Assembly (NCBI GenBank): GCA_004293815.1
Contig: RDZD01000023.1
Coordinates: 1-64,000, forward strand
DNA from: Cytophagales bacterium
Lineage (GTDB): Bacteria > Bacteroidota > Bacteroidia > Cytophagales > Bernardetiaceae
Direction: 5' to 3'
DNA: 64,000 nucleotides
Shown: in pieces, positions 46,843-56,063 of the stretch
Position numbering within the stretch: position 1 is the first letter of the stretch
Layout of the letters: each line of letters starts with the position of its first letter
The notes under the pieces: generated by a model
What the model saw: the letters and a program-made list of their open reading frames with translations, nothing else
Database searches by the model: none
What the model was told of the DNA's origin: nothing
Program-made: the position numbers and the translations under genes

Positions 46843-47859
46843 ATGGAGGAGAAAAATATCATCATTTACAACACCCAAGATGGTAAAACCTCGGTATCGC
46901 TTTTGACCCAAGACGGCACCGTTTGGATGAACCAAAATCAGTTGGCAGAACTTTTTGCCACCTCTAAGCAAAATATAGGGCAACACATCGCAAACATACT
47001 AAAAGACAATGAGTTAAGCCAAAATTCAGTTATAAAGAATTACTTTACAACTGCCGCAGATGGCAAAGAATATGAAGTCGCTTTCTATAGCCTTGATATG
47101 ATTTTGGCTATTGGATTTAGGGTGCGTAGCAAAAGAGGTACACAGTTTAGAATTTGGGCAAATACCCATCTGAAAGAATACCTCATTAAAGGCTTTGTGA
47201 TGGACGACAATCGCCTAAAAAACCCCGATGGCAGACCCGACTATTTTGGCGAGCTACTGGCTCGGATTAGAGATATACGCGCCAGCGAAAAACGTTTTTA
47301 CCAAAAAGTAAGAGATTTATTTGCTTTGAGCAGTGATTATGACACTACCGACAAAGCCACGCAAATGTTTTTTGCTGAAACGCAAAATAAATTGCTCTAT
47401 GCTATCACTGGCAAAACAGCCGCAGAAATCGTGGTGAGCCGTGCCAATGCCAATGAGCCAAATATGGCATTGACAAACTGGAGTGGAAATATTGTCAGAA
47501 AACAGGATATCGTCATAGCCAAAAACTACCTCACTGTCGATGAAATAGACAGCCTAAATCGATTTGTAGTTGTCTTTTTAGAAACAGCAGAATTGAGAGC
47601 CAAAAACAGACAAGATATTACCATAAATTTTTGGCGTGATAATGTGGACAAGATTATTGCTTTCAACGACAAGCCTTTGCTCACACACAAAAGCAACATA
47701 AGCAATGCCCAAATGGAAGCCCTCGTTGAAAAAGTGTATGCTGAATTTGACAGCAAAAGAAAAAAGCAAGATGCCGAAAATGCAGATGCTTTGGACATAG
47801 AAGAGCTAAAAGCATTGGAAAGTAACATAAAAAGTAATCAAAAACAACCTGAACGATGA
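46843..47859 (+). CDS. RhuM family protein (virulence RhuM) within the hsd locus
   Basis: The 338-residue protein matches the RhuM family. It starts VSLLTQDGTVWMNQNQLAELFATSKQNIGQHIANI, continues with GTQFRIWANTHLKEYLIKGF, and has a C-terminal helical half. RhuM was named for a Salmonella pathogenicity gene and is often found inserted in type I restriction loci; its biochemical role is unknown. It starts 3 bases after the hsdM stop, so it was probably translated with hsdM. It shows no truncation, and is the only intact gene of the cluster. Confidence 0.85.
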   Translation: MEEKNIIIYNTQDGKTSVSLLTQDGTVWMNQNQLAELFATSKQNIGQHIANILKDNELSQNSVIKNYFTTAADGKEYEVAFYSLDMILAIGFRVRSKRGTQFRIWANTHLKEYLIKGFVMDDNRLKNPDGRPDYFGELLARIRDIRASEKRFYQKVRDLFALSSDYDTTDKATQMFFAETQNKLLYAITGKTAAEIVVSRANANEPNMALTNWSGNIVRKQDIVIAKNYLTVDEIDSLNRFVVVFLETAELRAKNRQDITINFWRDNVDKIIAFNDKPLLTHKSNISNAQMEALVEKVYAEFDSKRKKQDAENADALDIEELKALESNIKSNQKQPER

Positions 47860-47920
47860 TTCGTATGATTGACTTGATTACGATGACTGGCAATAGAAAC
47901 TAAAAATTAAAGAAAATCAA

Positions 47921-48134
47921 ATGAATCAAAAAAATCATAGTTCAGACAACACACCCGCCTTGCGATTTCCTGAATTTACAGAAGCTTGGGAAAAGAAAAA
48001 ACTGGGGGAAGTGGCTACGTTTTTAGATGGAAAAAGAAGGCCAATTAAAAGTTCAGAACGGTCAAAAATTAAAGGTATTTATCCATATTATGGTGCTTCT
48101 GGAATTATTGATTATGTAAATGATTATATTTTTG
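47921..48134 (+). pseudogene. hsdS: HsdS specificity subunit fragment, truncated by the REP element
   Basis: The fragment reads as the start of a type I specificity subunit: PALRFPEFTEAWEKKKLGEVATFLDG, then GIYPYYGASGIIDYVNDYIFD near residue 70. That string is the classic start of target-recognition domain 1. The frame then enters the REP palindrome (VETHGRASLRHGA...) and stops at 48236. The remaining ~330 residues, including the central conserved helices and the second recognition domain, are missing. DNA recognition must be lost. Confidence 0.85.
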
Positions 48135-48172
48135 ATGCCGTAGAGACGCACGGCCGTGCGTCTCTACGGCAT
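48135..48172. repeat. Perfect 38-bp REP palindrome
   Basis: ATGCCGTAGAGACGCACGG is followed immediately by its exact reverse complement. The inner 28 bases have the REP layout GTAGAGnCnCACGG--. It is read as protein in the hsdS frame (VETHGRASL). Confidence 0.9.
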
Positions 48173-48212
48173 GGCGCATTTTCCCCCATGTATGGCGCAT
48201 TTTTCCCCACGT
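48171..48212. repeat. Two tandem 21-base repeats beside the REP palindrome
   Basis: Copies at 48171-48191 and 48192-48212 differ at two of 21 positions and share ATGGCGCATTTT and the CCCCA core. They abut the palindrome. Such repeats often mark REP-element ends; function unknown. Confidence 0.65.
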
Positions 48213-48255
48213 GTATCATCGTATCCATCAAACAATAACCGACAAATCAATTGAA

Positions 48256-48855
48256 ATGGATAAATTCAAAAATAAATATCGCATACAATCACACCGAAAA
48301 CCTAATTGGGATTATTCGTCCGATGCGTTATATTTTTTGACCCTGGTAACACAAAACAGGGAATGTAATTTGGGTAAAATTGTTAATAAAGAAATCATTT
48401 TATCTGATTTTGGAAAAATTGTTGAATATGAATGGTTTCAATCATTTGAAATTCGGAAGGAATTGATTTTACATCAATTTATTTTAATGCCAAACCATTT
48501 ACACACCATTGTTGAAATTTATAACGAAAATCGTGTTGAAACACCCGTAGAGGCACACGGGCGTGTGCCTCTACAGAATGAATCCGAATTACCATCGATA
48601 AAACAAAACGCTCCCATTCGCCTGCCCAAATCAATTTCATCATTTATTGCAGGTTTTAAATCTGCGGTAAACACCAAAATTGATGATTACATTGATGAAC
48701 ATCAATTGGATATTCCCAAATACAACAAAAACAATCATTTTTTCCAGCCCAATTATCACGACCATATCATCAGGAACGATATTGAATACCAAAACATTTC
48801 AAATTATATCATCAACAACCCCGCAAAATGGGTAGAAGATAAATTTTACGTCTAG
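48256..48855 (+). CDS. REP-associated tyrosine transposase (RAYT, Y1 family)
   Basis: The 199-residue protein starts at the ATG at 48256 (MDKFKNKYRIQSHRK). It carries a HUH-type metal motif in LMPNHLHTIVEI, the RLPKSISSFIAGFKSAVNTKI helix and the C-terminal YHDHIIRNDIEYQNISNYI / NPAKW signature of Y1 transposases. RAYTs cleave single-stranded REP hairpins and move them. Here the gene contains a second REP palindrome (48547-48574) in frame, encoding VEAHGRVPLQ. The gene overlaps the end of the hsdS fragment's extension. It appears full length. Confidence 0.85.
   Translation: MDKFKNKYRIQSHRKPNWDYSSDALYFLTLVTQNRECNLGKIVNKEIILSDFGKIVEYEWFQSFEIRKELILHQFILMPNHLHTIVEIYNENRVETPVEAHGRVPLQNESELPSIKQNAPIRLPKSISSFIAGFKSAVNTKIDDYIDEHQLDIPKYNKNNHFFQPNYHDHIIRNDIEYQNISNYIINNPAKWVEDKFYV
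48547..48574. repeat. Second REP palindrome, inside the transposase gene
   Basis: GTAGAGGCACACG (48547-48559) is paired with its complement (48562-48574) around GG. Against the first palindrome, positions 7/22 and 9/20 have changed in pairs (A-T to G-C and G-C to A-T), keeping the hairpin. Confidence 0.9.
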
Positions 48856-48883
48856 ACAATCCGAACAAGCATTAGAAGAACAA

Positions 48884-51673
48884 TTGATAGCCCAGTTACA
48901 GAAATTGGGTTATACTTATGTCGTTATAAAAAATGAAAATGGTTTGTTGCAAAATCTCAAATCGCAATTAGAAAAACACAATAAACTATTGCTGAGCAAA
49001 ACAGGCAATGCAGAATTTACTCAGACGGAGTTTACAAAGGTTCTAAGCATCTTGAGCAAAGGCTCGGTGTTTGAAAAAGCAAAAACGCTTCGTCAGAAGC
49101 AACACCTCATACGAGATAATGGCGAAAATCTATATTTTGAGTTTTTGAATACCGAGAATTGGTGTCAAAATCAATATCAAGTAACCAATCAAGTAAGCCA
49201 AGAAGGCACATTCAAAAACCGATATGACGTAACGATTCTCATCAATGGTTTGCCATTGGTGCAAATAGAACTCAAACGCCGAGGTTTGGAATTGAAAGAA
49301 GCCTTCAATCAAATCAATCGCTATCAAAAAGATTCGTTTGGTTCAAGTTACGCCTTGTTTCAGTATGTACAAATTTTTGTCATCAGCAACGGTATTAATA
49401 CAAAGTATTACGCCAACAACCGAAACCAAAGCTTTAAGCAAACCTTCTATTGGGCAAATGCAGAAAACAAACGCCTTTCGAATATCTTAAATGGTTTTAC
49501 AGAGTCGTTTTTAGAGCCTTGCCATCTGAGCAAAATGATTTGCAAGTACACGGTGCTGAATGAAGTGTATAAAACCCCTATGGTGCTTCGTCCATATCAA
49601 TTCTATGCTGTGGAAGTCTTAGTAGAACGGGTTAAGAACTCTACTAAAAACGGTTATGTATGGCATACCACAGGTTCGGGCAAAACTCTGACCAGCTTTA
49701 AAGAAGGTTGTATTGACGGCACAGACAACACCAAAAATTTAGTCAATCAATTTACAGACACTTACGTTGATAAAAAAGGAGTAGCCAAAAATTCAAAACT
49801 CATTGTCACCACCATTCAAAAACTCAATACGGCCATCAGCAAATGGTATTATGAAAATAAGATGGCAGAGTTAAAAGACAAGCGAATCATTTTTATATTC
49901 GACGAGTGTCACCGAAGCCAGTTTGGCGATACTCACAAACGCATCAAAGCATTTTTTGGCAATGCTCAAATGTTCGGCTTTACAGGCACACCCATTTTTG
50001 CAGACAATGCCGCCAAAAACGAACACGGCAAGCGAACAACCAAAGATTTATTTGAAGATTGCTTACACAAATATGTCATTACCGATGCCATCAAAGACGA
50101 AAATGTTTTGAAGTTTTCGGTGGAGTATGTAGGCAAATACAAACACAAAGACGGACGAGATACCAGCATTGACATAGAGGCAGAAGACACAGACACCAAA
50201 GAGTTGATGGAAGATATCACCCGTTTAGAAAAAGTAACGGATTATATCATTGCACACCACAACCGCAAAACCCATAGCAGAGAATTTACGGCCATGTTTT
50301 GTGTAAACAATGTAGAAACACTTATCAAATACGTTGATTTATTCAAAAAGAAAAAAGCCGAAGGTTTACATAAATTGAACATTGCCACCATTTTTAGTTA
50401 CGGAGCCAATGAAGAAGACAAAGAGGCCAATGGCGTACACAACCGCGAGCAGGATGACGACAACCTTGATCTGAATAGTACAGTAGAAAGCAAAGGAGAA
50501 TATAAAATAAACCAATACAGCAGAGACAAGCTAGAGGAATATATACAAGATTACAACGCACTTTTTGGGGATAATTTCACCACCAGAGATAGCCAAAGTT
50601 TTTACAACTATTACAACGACATTTCAAAGAAAGTCAAGGAGCGCAAAATTGATATTTTGATAGTGGTCAATATGTTTCTGACAGGTTTTGACAGCCCAAC
50701 ATTGAATACGATGTATGTGGACAAAAACCTAAAACACCACGGACTCATACAAGCCTATAGCCGAACCAACAGGATTTTAAACGAGCAAAAAAGCCAAGGC
50801 AATATTGTCACTTTTAGAAATCTCAAAAAACGAACAGACGAAGCCATTACTCTGTTCAGCAACAAAGAAGCTATTGAAGTCATCATCATGCAGCCTTATG
50901 AAAATTATGTCAGCCACTTTGATGATGCCTTTAAACATCTCATTGCACTAACGCCCACGCCAGACAGCGTTGATGATTTACAAACCGAAGATGACGAGCT
51001 AGAATTCATCAAAGCATTTAGAGATTTGATTAGGATAAAAAATATTATCTCGGCTTTTTCTGACTTCAAATGGGAAGACTTGAAAATGACCGAACAGCAA
51101 TTTGAAGACTTCAAAGGAAAGTATCTTGATCTTTACGATAAAGTAAACGGCAACCATGCAAAAGAGACCGTTTCTATCCTAGAAGATGTGGACTTTGAGT
51201 TAGAATTAATCCACCGTGACGAAATCAATGTGGCTTATATCATTCAGCTTTTAGTCAAACTCAAAGCACAAGCCCAAAAAGACACAACCCAAATCGAGCA
51301 GGAAATTTTCAACCTATTGAGTAACGAGGTACAACTTCGTAGCAAACGAGAATTGATAGAAAAATTTATCAAAGAAAACCTCCCAAAAATAACTGCTCAA
51401 GAAGATATTGAGCCAGAATTTGAAAAATATTGGGAAGAAGAAAAAGAAAAGGCATTTTCGAGACTAGTAACAGAAGAAAACTTATCCGCCAACAAAACAG
51501 AAAAGCTCATTGAATATTATTTGTTTGCCGAAAGACCACCCTTAAGAGATGAAGTTTTGGAACTCATTGAAGGAGAAAAACCGAGTTTACTACAACGCAA
51601 AAAACTAGGGGAAAGAATTTTGAACAAAATCATAGACTTTGTGAACATCTTCATACAAGGAACGACAAAATAA
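48884..51673 (+). pseudogene. hsdR: Type I restriction subunit HsdR, missing its start and helicase motif Ia
   Basis: The 929-codon frame keeps the nuclease (RYDVTILINGLPLVQIELKRRG), motif I WHTTGSGKTLTSF, motif II DECHRSQFG, motif III FGFTGTPIF, and motifs V-VI (NMFLTGFDSPTLN, HHGLIQAYSRTNR). Two parts are lost. The N-terminus joins the RAYT element at SEQALEEQLIAQ, and no ATG precedes it: an in-frame stop is at 48833 and only a TTG at 48884 could serve as start. Between TSFK and EGCIDGTDN about 33 residues, normally containing the VVDRKDLD (motif Ia) strand, are absent in frame. HsdR also needs HsdM and HsdS, which are dead here, so the gene is inactive. Confidence 0.8.
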
Positions 51674-51716
51674 ACTTACTAAAAAAATACAAAAGACAGC
51701 TTCTATGCAAAAAGAA

Positions 51717-51747
51717 AATAGCCCATATTTTAAATCTATGGGCTATT
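51717..51747 (-). terminator. Intrinsic terminator of miaB
   Basis: A perfect 11-bp stem (AATAGCCCATA and its complement) with a 9-base loop is followed on the minus strand by TTTTCTTTTT. It starts 49 bases past the miaB stop. Confidence 0.75.
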
Positions 51748-51795
51748 GCATGTATCGGGAAGTTGAATTTTCTAAAACGCAGCTAGCGTACTTTT

Positions 51796-53277
51796 TTAGA
51801 CTAAACGCCCCAAAAGTGTTCCAGACGAACAGTCCTCAATGTAAACCATCACATACTCGCCTATTTTAGCATTTTCCTTTGGAAAAACCACCACTTTGTT
51901 AGACGATGTGCGTCCTTGCAAGTGCTCTTGAGAGCGTCTGGAATAGCCATCAACCAGTATCTTTTGTGTGCTACCCACATCCAGTTTGTTGCGGTTGTGT
52001 CCGTGCTCGCGTTGGTGGCTAATAATTTCCTCAAGTCTCTGGCGCTTGATTTCTGGGCTGATGTCGTCGGCATACTTTTTGGCGGCGAGTGTACCAGGGC
52101 GTTCTGAATAAGCAAACATGTAGTTCATATCAAACTGAACAGCGTCCATTAAACTGACAGTGTCTTGGTGCTCAGCTTCTGTTTCGGTGCAAAAACCACT
52201 GATAATGTCAGTAGAAAGTCCGCACTCATTACCCAAAATCCGGCGAATGGCAGCAATGCGCTCCAGATACCACTCTCGCGTGTAGTTGCGATTCATCAGC
52301 TTCAATATGCGATTGTTACCGCTCTGTATGGGCAGGTGTATGTACTTGCAAATATTTTCATAAGCCGCCATAGTTTGCAACACCTCGTCAGTCATATCTT
52401 TGGGGTGCGAAGTAGTAAAACGCACTCTAAGATCTGGGTGAATTTTGGCCACCATCTCGAGCAATTGTGCAAAATTAACTTCTATTTTAGGCTCTTGAAG
52501 TTCTTCTAGCTTTTGCCCTCGCTCCAGATTGGTCCATTTATAAGAGTCCACATTCTGGCCCAAAAGTGTCACTTCACGATAGCCCTTATCAAAAAGTTCT
52601 TGAGCTTCGGCCAGAATCGTATATGGGCTTCGGCTACGCTCACGCCCACGCGTGAAAGGCACTACGCAGAACGTACACATGTTGTCGCAGCCACGCATGA
52701 TAGAAATAAAGGCAGAAATGCCGTTAGAATTCAGCCTTACGGGAGCAATATCTGCATACGTTTCTTCACGCGAAAGCAATACATTGAGTGCTTTCTGGCC
52801 ATCATCAACTTTAAAAACTAAGTTGGGGAGGTCTCTGTAGGCATCTGGCCCCGCCACCAAATCTACGAGTTTTTCTTCTTCTAGGAGCTTGTGTTTCAGT
52901 CTTTCTGCCATGCAGCCCAAAATCCCTATGAGTAAATCAGGGCGTTTGCGCTTAATCACATTAAACTGCATAAGTCTTTTGCGGATAGTTTGCTCCGCCT
53001 TGTCGCGAATGGCGCAAGTATTGAGAAAAATAAGATCCGCTTCCAAGTGATTGGATGTAGTTCCAAATCCATGCTCTAGCATCACAGAAGCCACTATTTC
53101 GCTGTCCGAAAAGTTCATTTGACAACCAAAACTTTCTATATAAAGCTTGCGCTGATGTGGCAGTGCGTTGTCTTCGGTAATTTTAGGCGTGGTGCAAGGG
53201 GTATGAGCTTCTGTATGAGGCGCAACGGATTCGCTGCTGTCCAAAAGAGGTATATCGGTAATAAGCTTATTTTTCAT
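51796..53277 (-). CDS. miaB: tRNA-2-methylthio-N6-dimethylallyladenosine synthase MiaB
   Basis: MiaB methylthiolates i6A37 in tRNAs reading UNN codons, using two [4Fe-4S] clusters. The 493-residue protein has the N-terminal UPF0004 domain ([15 protein letters not shown]), the radical-SAM motif [22 protein letters not shown] and the C-terminal TRAM region near [18 protein letters not shown]. Its ~65-residue N-terminal extension before [10 protein letters not shown] is usual for Bacteroidota. The ATG at 53277 is used; the 16 upstream codons overlap the promoter side. It is divergent from mnmE, another tRNA-modifying enzyme, 296 bases away. Confidence 0.95.
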   Translation of the reverse strand: MKNKLITDIPLLDSSESVAPHTEAHTPCTTPKITEDNALPHQRKLYIESFGCQMNFSDSEIVASVMLEHGFGTTSNHLEADLIFLNTCAIRDKAEQTIRKRLMQFNVIKRKRPDLLIGILGCMAERLKHKLLEEEKLVDLVAGPDAYRDLPNLVFKVDDGQKALNVLLSREETYADIAPVRLNSNGISAFISIMRGCDNMCTFCVVPFTRGRERSRSPYTILAEAQELFDKGYREVTLLGQNVDSYKWTNLERGQKLEELQEPKIEVNFAQLLEMVAKIHPDLRVRFTTSHPKDMTDEVLQTMAAYENICKYIHLPIQSGNNRILKLMNRNYTREWYLERIAAIRRILGNECGLSTDIISGFCTETEAEHQDTVSLMDAVQFDMNYMFAYSERPGTLAAKKYADDISPEIKRQRLEEIISHQREHGHNRNKLDVGSTQKILVDGYSRRSQEHLQGRTSSNKVVVFPKENAKIGEYVMVYIEDCSSGTLLGRLV

Positions 53278-53332
53278 CGCTTCTGTATGGCATCTGAAAC
53301 AAAATAGTGGGCAAGGATTAGGCAATGAAACA

Positions 53333-53364
53333 CAAAATTAGTACTAAACTTTTTATTTTACAAA
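53333..53364 (-). promoter_or_regulatory. Promoter of miaB
   Basis: TTTG (53364-53361), a 20-base spacer and TAATTTTG (53340-53333) on the minus strand. Initiation near 53326 gives a leader of about 49 bases before the ATG at 53277. Confidence 0.6.
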
Positions 53365-53573
53365 CACAAGCTTAGAGCATTGATTATTATTGTTTTGCAT
53401 TTCTAGTTTTAGAAACAGAATAGGGCTATATGTTTAAATTCTCAGCGTTGTTTGGCCTCTAAAAAACAAATCTATCGCCTTCTTTTATTGCACGCTGGAC
53501 AAAAAATGCAAAAACTAAAGCATTCTCTCGGAACAAAACAGACACAAATCATGTAGTTTTGCAAAAAAATTGT

Positions 53574-54950
53574 ATGTCTGTTCACTCTTCTGATACCATC
53601 ATAGCCCTCTCCACAGGAGCCTCGCCTGCTGCCATCGCGGTAGTTAGGCTCTCTGGCTCAGAAGCCATTGCCAAAACGCAGCTTCTATGGCGTGGCAAAC
53701 CTCTGGGAGAGCAAATCTCGCACACTTTACATCTTGGCTGGATCTACACCCTTGATAATCAAGTACTAGACGAAGTAGTTATAGGCATTTTTAAAGGCCC
53801 TAACTCTTTTACAAAAGAAGATGTCATAGAAATTTCTTGTCATGGCTCGCCTTTCATCGTTCAAAAAATTATTCGAGAATTTCTAAAAATAGGCGTTCGC
53901 TACGCCGAAGCAGGCGAATTTACAAAAAGAGCATTTCTCAACGGTCGTTTTGATTTGGTACAAGCCGAAGCGGTAGCAGATGTGATAGCCGCCGAAACAG
54001 AGGCAGCACACCAAGCGGCACTCTACCAAATGCGGGGCGGATTTTCTGAAACTATCAAGGATCTCAGACAGCAGCTCATTCATTTTGCTTCGCTTATAGA
54101 GTTGGAGTTGGATTTTGGCGAAGAAGATGTGGAGTTTGCCAACCGACAAGACCTGATGGATACTGTTGAGCACATACAGCTTGTTATCAAGAGGCTATTA
54201 GAATCTTTTACGCTTGGCAATGTGGTAAAAAATGGTGTCCCTACGGTGATTGCTGGAAAGCCAAACGCTGGAAAGTCTACGTTACTCAATGCGCTACTCA
54301 ACGAAGAAAAAGCCATTGTGTCGGAAATTGCTGGCACTACCCGTGATGTGATAGAAGACCAAATAAGCATCAATGGCCTAATATTCAGATTTATAGACAC
54401 AGCAGGTCTGCGCGAAACCCAAGATGTCGTAGAAAAAATAGGCGTTCAACGAAGCTACGAAAAAATCAAAGGAGCTTCTCTTATGCTGTACGTATTAGAC
54501 CTTCAACAAGTACAGACTGTTCAAGCCTACGAACGAGAACTGCTAGAGGCTCAGTCTTTCAACATTCCGTTTTTGATGGTGGCCAACAAAGCTGAGTTTT
54601 GCAGCAATGCGCTCAGAGCTATTCTGACGCAGGCAGAAGCGCATGTATTGATTTCGGCTAAGGCAAAACAAGGCATTGATACAGTCAAAGATCTTATAAT
54701 AAACAAAGTACAAAACAATCAATTCAAGGTCAATGACCCGCTGCTCACCAACATACGGCACCACGAAAGTCTATCGCAAACACTCTGGGCTTTAGAAAGC
54801 GTTCAAAGGGGCTTAAAGTCTGGCCTAACAGGCGATTTTTTGGCCATGGACATCCGAATAGCTCTTCAAGCTCTGGCTAGCATCACGGGGGAAGTCTCGG
54901 TAGAAGACCTCTTAGCTAATATCTTTTCTCGCTTTTGTATTGGAAAATAG
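53574..54950 (+). CDS. mnmE: tRNA uridine-5-carboxymethylaminomethyl modification GTPase MnmE
   Basis: MnmE with MnmG forms cmnm5U34 in tRNA wobble positions. The 458-residue protein has the folate-binding N-terminal domain (TGASPAAIAVVRLSGSEAI), the GTPase in the middle (G1 AGKPNAGKSTLLNALL, G2-G3 with GTTRD and DTAGLRET, G4 ANKAE) and the C-terminal FCIGK motif with the catalytic Cys. The ATG at 53574 is chosen. A TAGTTTTG box overlaps 53554-53561, only about 6 bases before the expected initiation, so the mRNA would be nearly leaderless. The YheT-type hydrolase starts 12 bases after the stop. Confidence 0.95.
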   Translation: MSVHSSDTIIALSTGASPAAIAVVRLSGSEAIAKTQLLWRGKPLGEQISHTLHLGWIYTLDNQVLDEVVIGIFKGPNSFTKEDVIEISCHGSPFIVQKIIREFLKIGVRYAEAGEFTKRAFLNGRFDLVQAEAVADVIAAETEAAHQAALYQMRGGFSETIKDLRQQLIHFASLIELELDFGEEDVEFANRQDLMDTVEHIQLVIKRLLESFTLGNVVKNGVPTVIAGKPNAGKSTLLNALLNEEKAIVSEIAGTTRDVIEDQISINGLIFRFIDTAGLRETQDVVEKIGVQRSYEKIKGASLMLYVLDLQQVQTVQAYERELLEAQSFNIPFLMVANKAEFCSNALRAILTQAEAHVLISAKAKQGIDTVKDLIINKVQNNQFKVNDPLLTNIRHHESLSQTLWALESVQRGLKSGLTGDFLAMDIRIALQALASITGEVSVEDLLANIFSRFCIGK

Positions 54951-54962
54951 CAAGTTAGATTT

Positions 54963-56063
54963 ATGCCTCTCATTACTCACCATGCCTCGCCTTTTGTAGC
55001 CTCTTGGCCGCCTGATGGGCATTTACAAACCATTTTGCCAAGCACCAAAAGAAAAGTGGTGCAAGACGCTACCCAAATTCAAACGAAGCGAGAACGTCTC
55101 TTCACCCCTGATAATGATTTTTTGGATTTGGATTGGTACAGACATCGTACCGATAGCAACACTCGCCCGCTTCTGGTGGTTTTACATGGACTAGAAGGGA
55201 GCTCACAAAGACATTACGTTCAAGGACTCGTCAAGCTTTTTACCAAAAATAACTGGGACGCGCTCGGTTACAATTGTCGTTCTTGCAGCGGGGAGCTCAA
55301 CCAACAAGCCCGATTTTACCACCATGCAGACTCCGCCGACTTACACTGCGTTTTGGATTATGTGTGTGCTCAAACAAACTATAAACATATTTTTTTGGCA
55401 GGTTTCAGCATGGGCGGCAACATTGCAGCCAAATATTTGGCTGAAAAAGAGCAACATTTTCCTGCCCAAATTATCGGTGCTATGGGGGTTTCCTGCCCAT
55501 TTTGGCTAGAGGATTGCGCTCTAGCTTTGGAAACCGCTCCTAACATGCTTTACAACAAAAAATTTGTCAAGAGCATCGTACAAAAGGCTCTGCAAAAAAA
55601 ACAAATGATGCCCGAACGCTTTCTAGTAAGCTCAGAAGCCTTGCAGGCAGCCAAAACCTGTAGAGATGTGGATAAACTGATTACAGTGCCTTATGGCGGC
55701 TTTAAAAGCCCTCAAGACTTCTATGCACAGGGGAGCATGGGTACACACATCGCGCGTGTGAAAGTGCCTTTTTTATTGCTTCAAGCTCTCAATGACCCCT
55801 TTTTACCGCTCAGCTGCTATCCCCAAGAGCTGGCGCAAAAGAGCGATAGGTTTTTTCTAGAAATTTGTCCTCAAGGCGGGCACGTGGGTTTTATGGTCAA
55901 AAACGAGGAAGAATCCTATGCCGAAACACGTGCTTTGCGCTTTGCTGAGGCTTGTTTGCACAATGACTTTACCCACTTCCAAAACACAGCACCAATCCTC
56001 CACCCGCGCAAGCCTTTCAGCGCAATGAATGTTTTACTCACTTTAAAACAGTGGCTTGGCTAA
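54963..56063 (+). CDS. YheT-family alpha/beta hydrolase
   Basis: The 366-residue protein has the YheT/ABHD1-3 layout. It opens SWPPDGHLQTILPS, then has LLVVLHGLEGSSQRHYVQGL and the nucleophile elbow GFSMGGNIAAKYLAE (Ser). A conserved Asp lies near LQALNDPFLPL and the catalytic His is in PQGGHVGFM. Such proteins are esterases or lipases of uncertain substrate. The gene is 12 bases behind mnmE and overlaps the convergent anti-sigma gene by 26 bases. Confidence 0.88.
   Translation: MPLITHHASPFVASWPPDGHLQTILPSTKRKVVQDATQIQTKRERLFTPDNDFLDLDWYRHRTDSNTRPLLVVLHGLEGSSQRHYVQGLVKLFTKNNWDALGYNCRSCSGELNQQARFYHHADSADLHCVLDYVCAQTNYKHIFLAGFSMGGNIAAKYLAEKEQHFPAQIIGAMGVSCPFWLEDCALALETAPNMLYNKKFVKSIVQKALQKKQMMPERFLVSSEALQAAKTCRDVDKLITVPYGGFKSPQDFYAQGSMGTHIARVKVPFLLLQALNDPFLPLSCYPQELAQKSDRFFLEICPQGGHVGFMVKNEEESYAETRALRFAEACLHNDFTHFQNTAPILHPRKPFSAMNVLLTLKQWLG

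Larger units (their letters stand above)
48135..48850. mobile_element. REP/RAYT element inserted in the hsdS-hsdR junction
   Basis: The element comprises a perfect 38-bp palindrome, two tandem 21-base repeats and a Y1 (HUH) transposase gene. It replaces the 3' part of hsdS and the 5' end of hsdR, whose homology resumes at SEQALEEQLIAQ near 48860. Left boundary is placed at the palindrome and right boundary at the end of the transposase; neither is proven. REP palindromes paired with a RAYT gene fit the known REP-associated tyrosine transposase arrangement. Confidence 0.6.

Noticed and set aside
48256-48855. The accessory island as an insertion sequence with terminal repeats and target duplication
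   Set aside because: No matching terminal inverted repeats or direct target duplication flank the transposase; the palindromes are REP hairpins internal to the element.
53554-53561. A TAGTTTTG box as the mnmE promoter
   Set aside because: It is only about 12 bases from the ATG and has no -33 TTTG; too weak to list as a separate feature.
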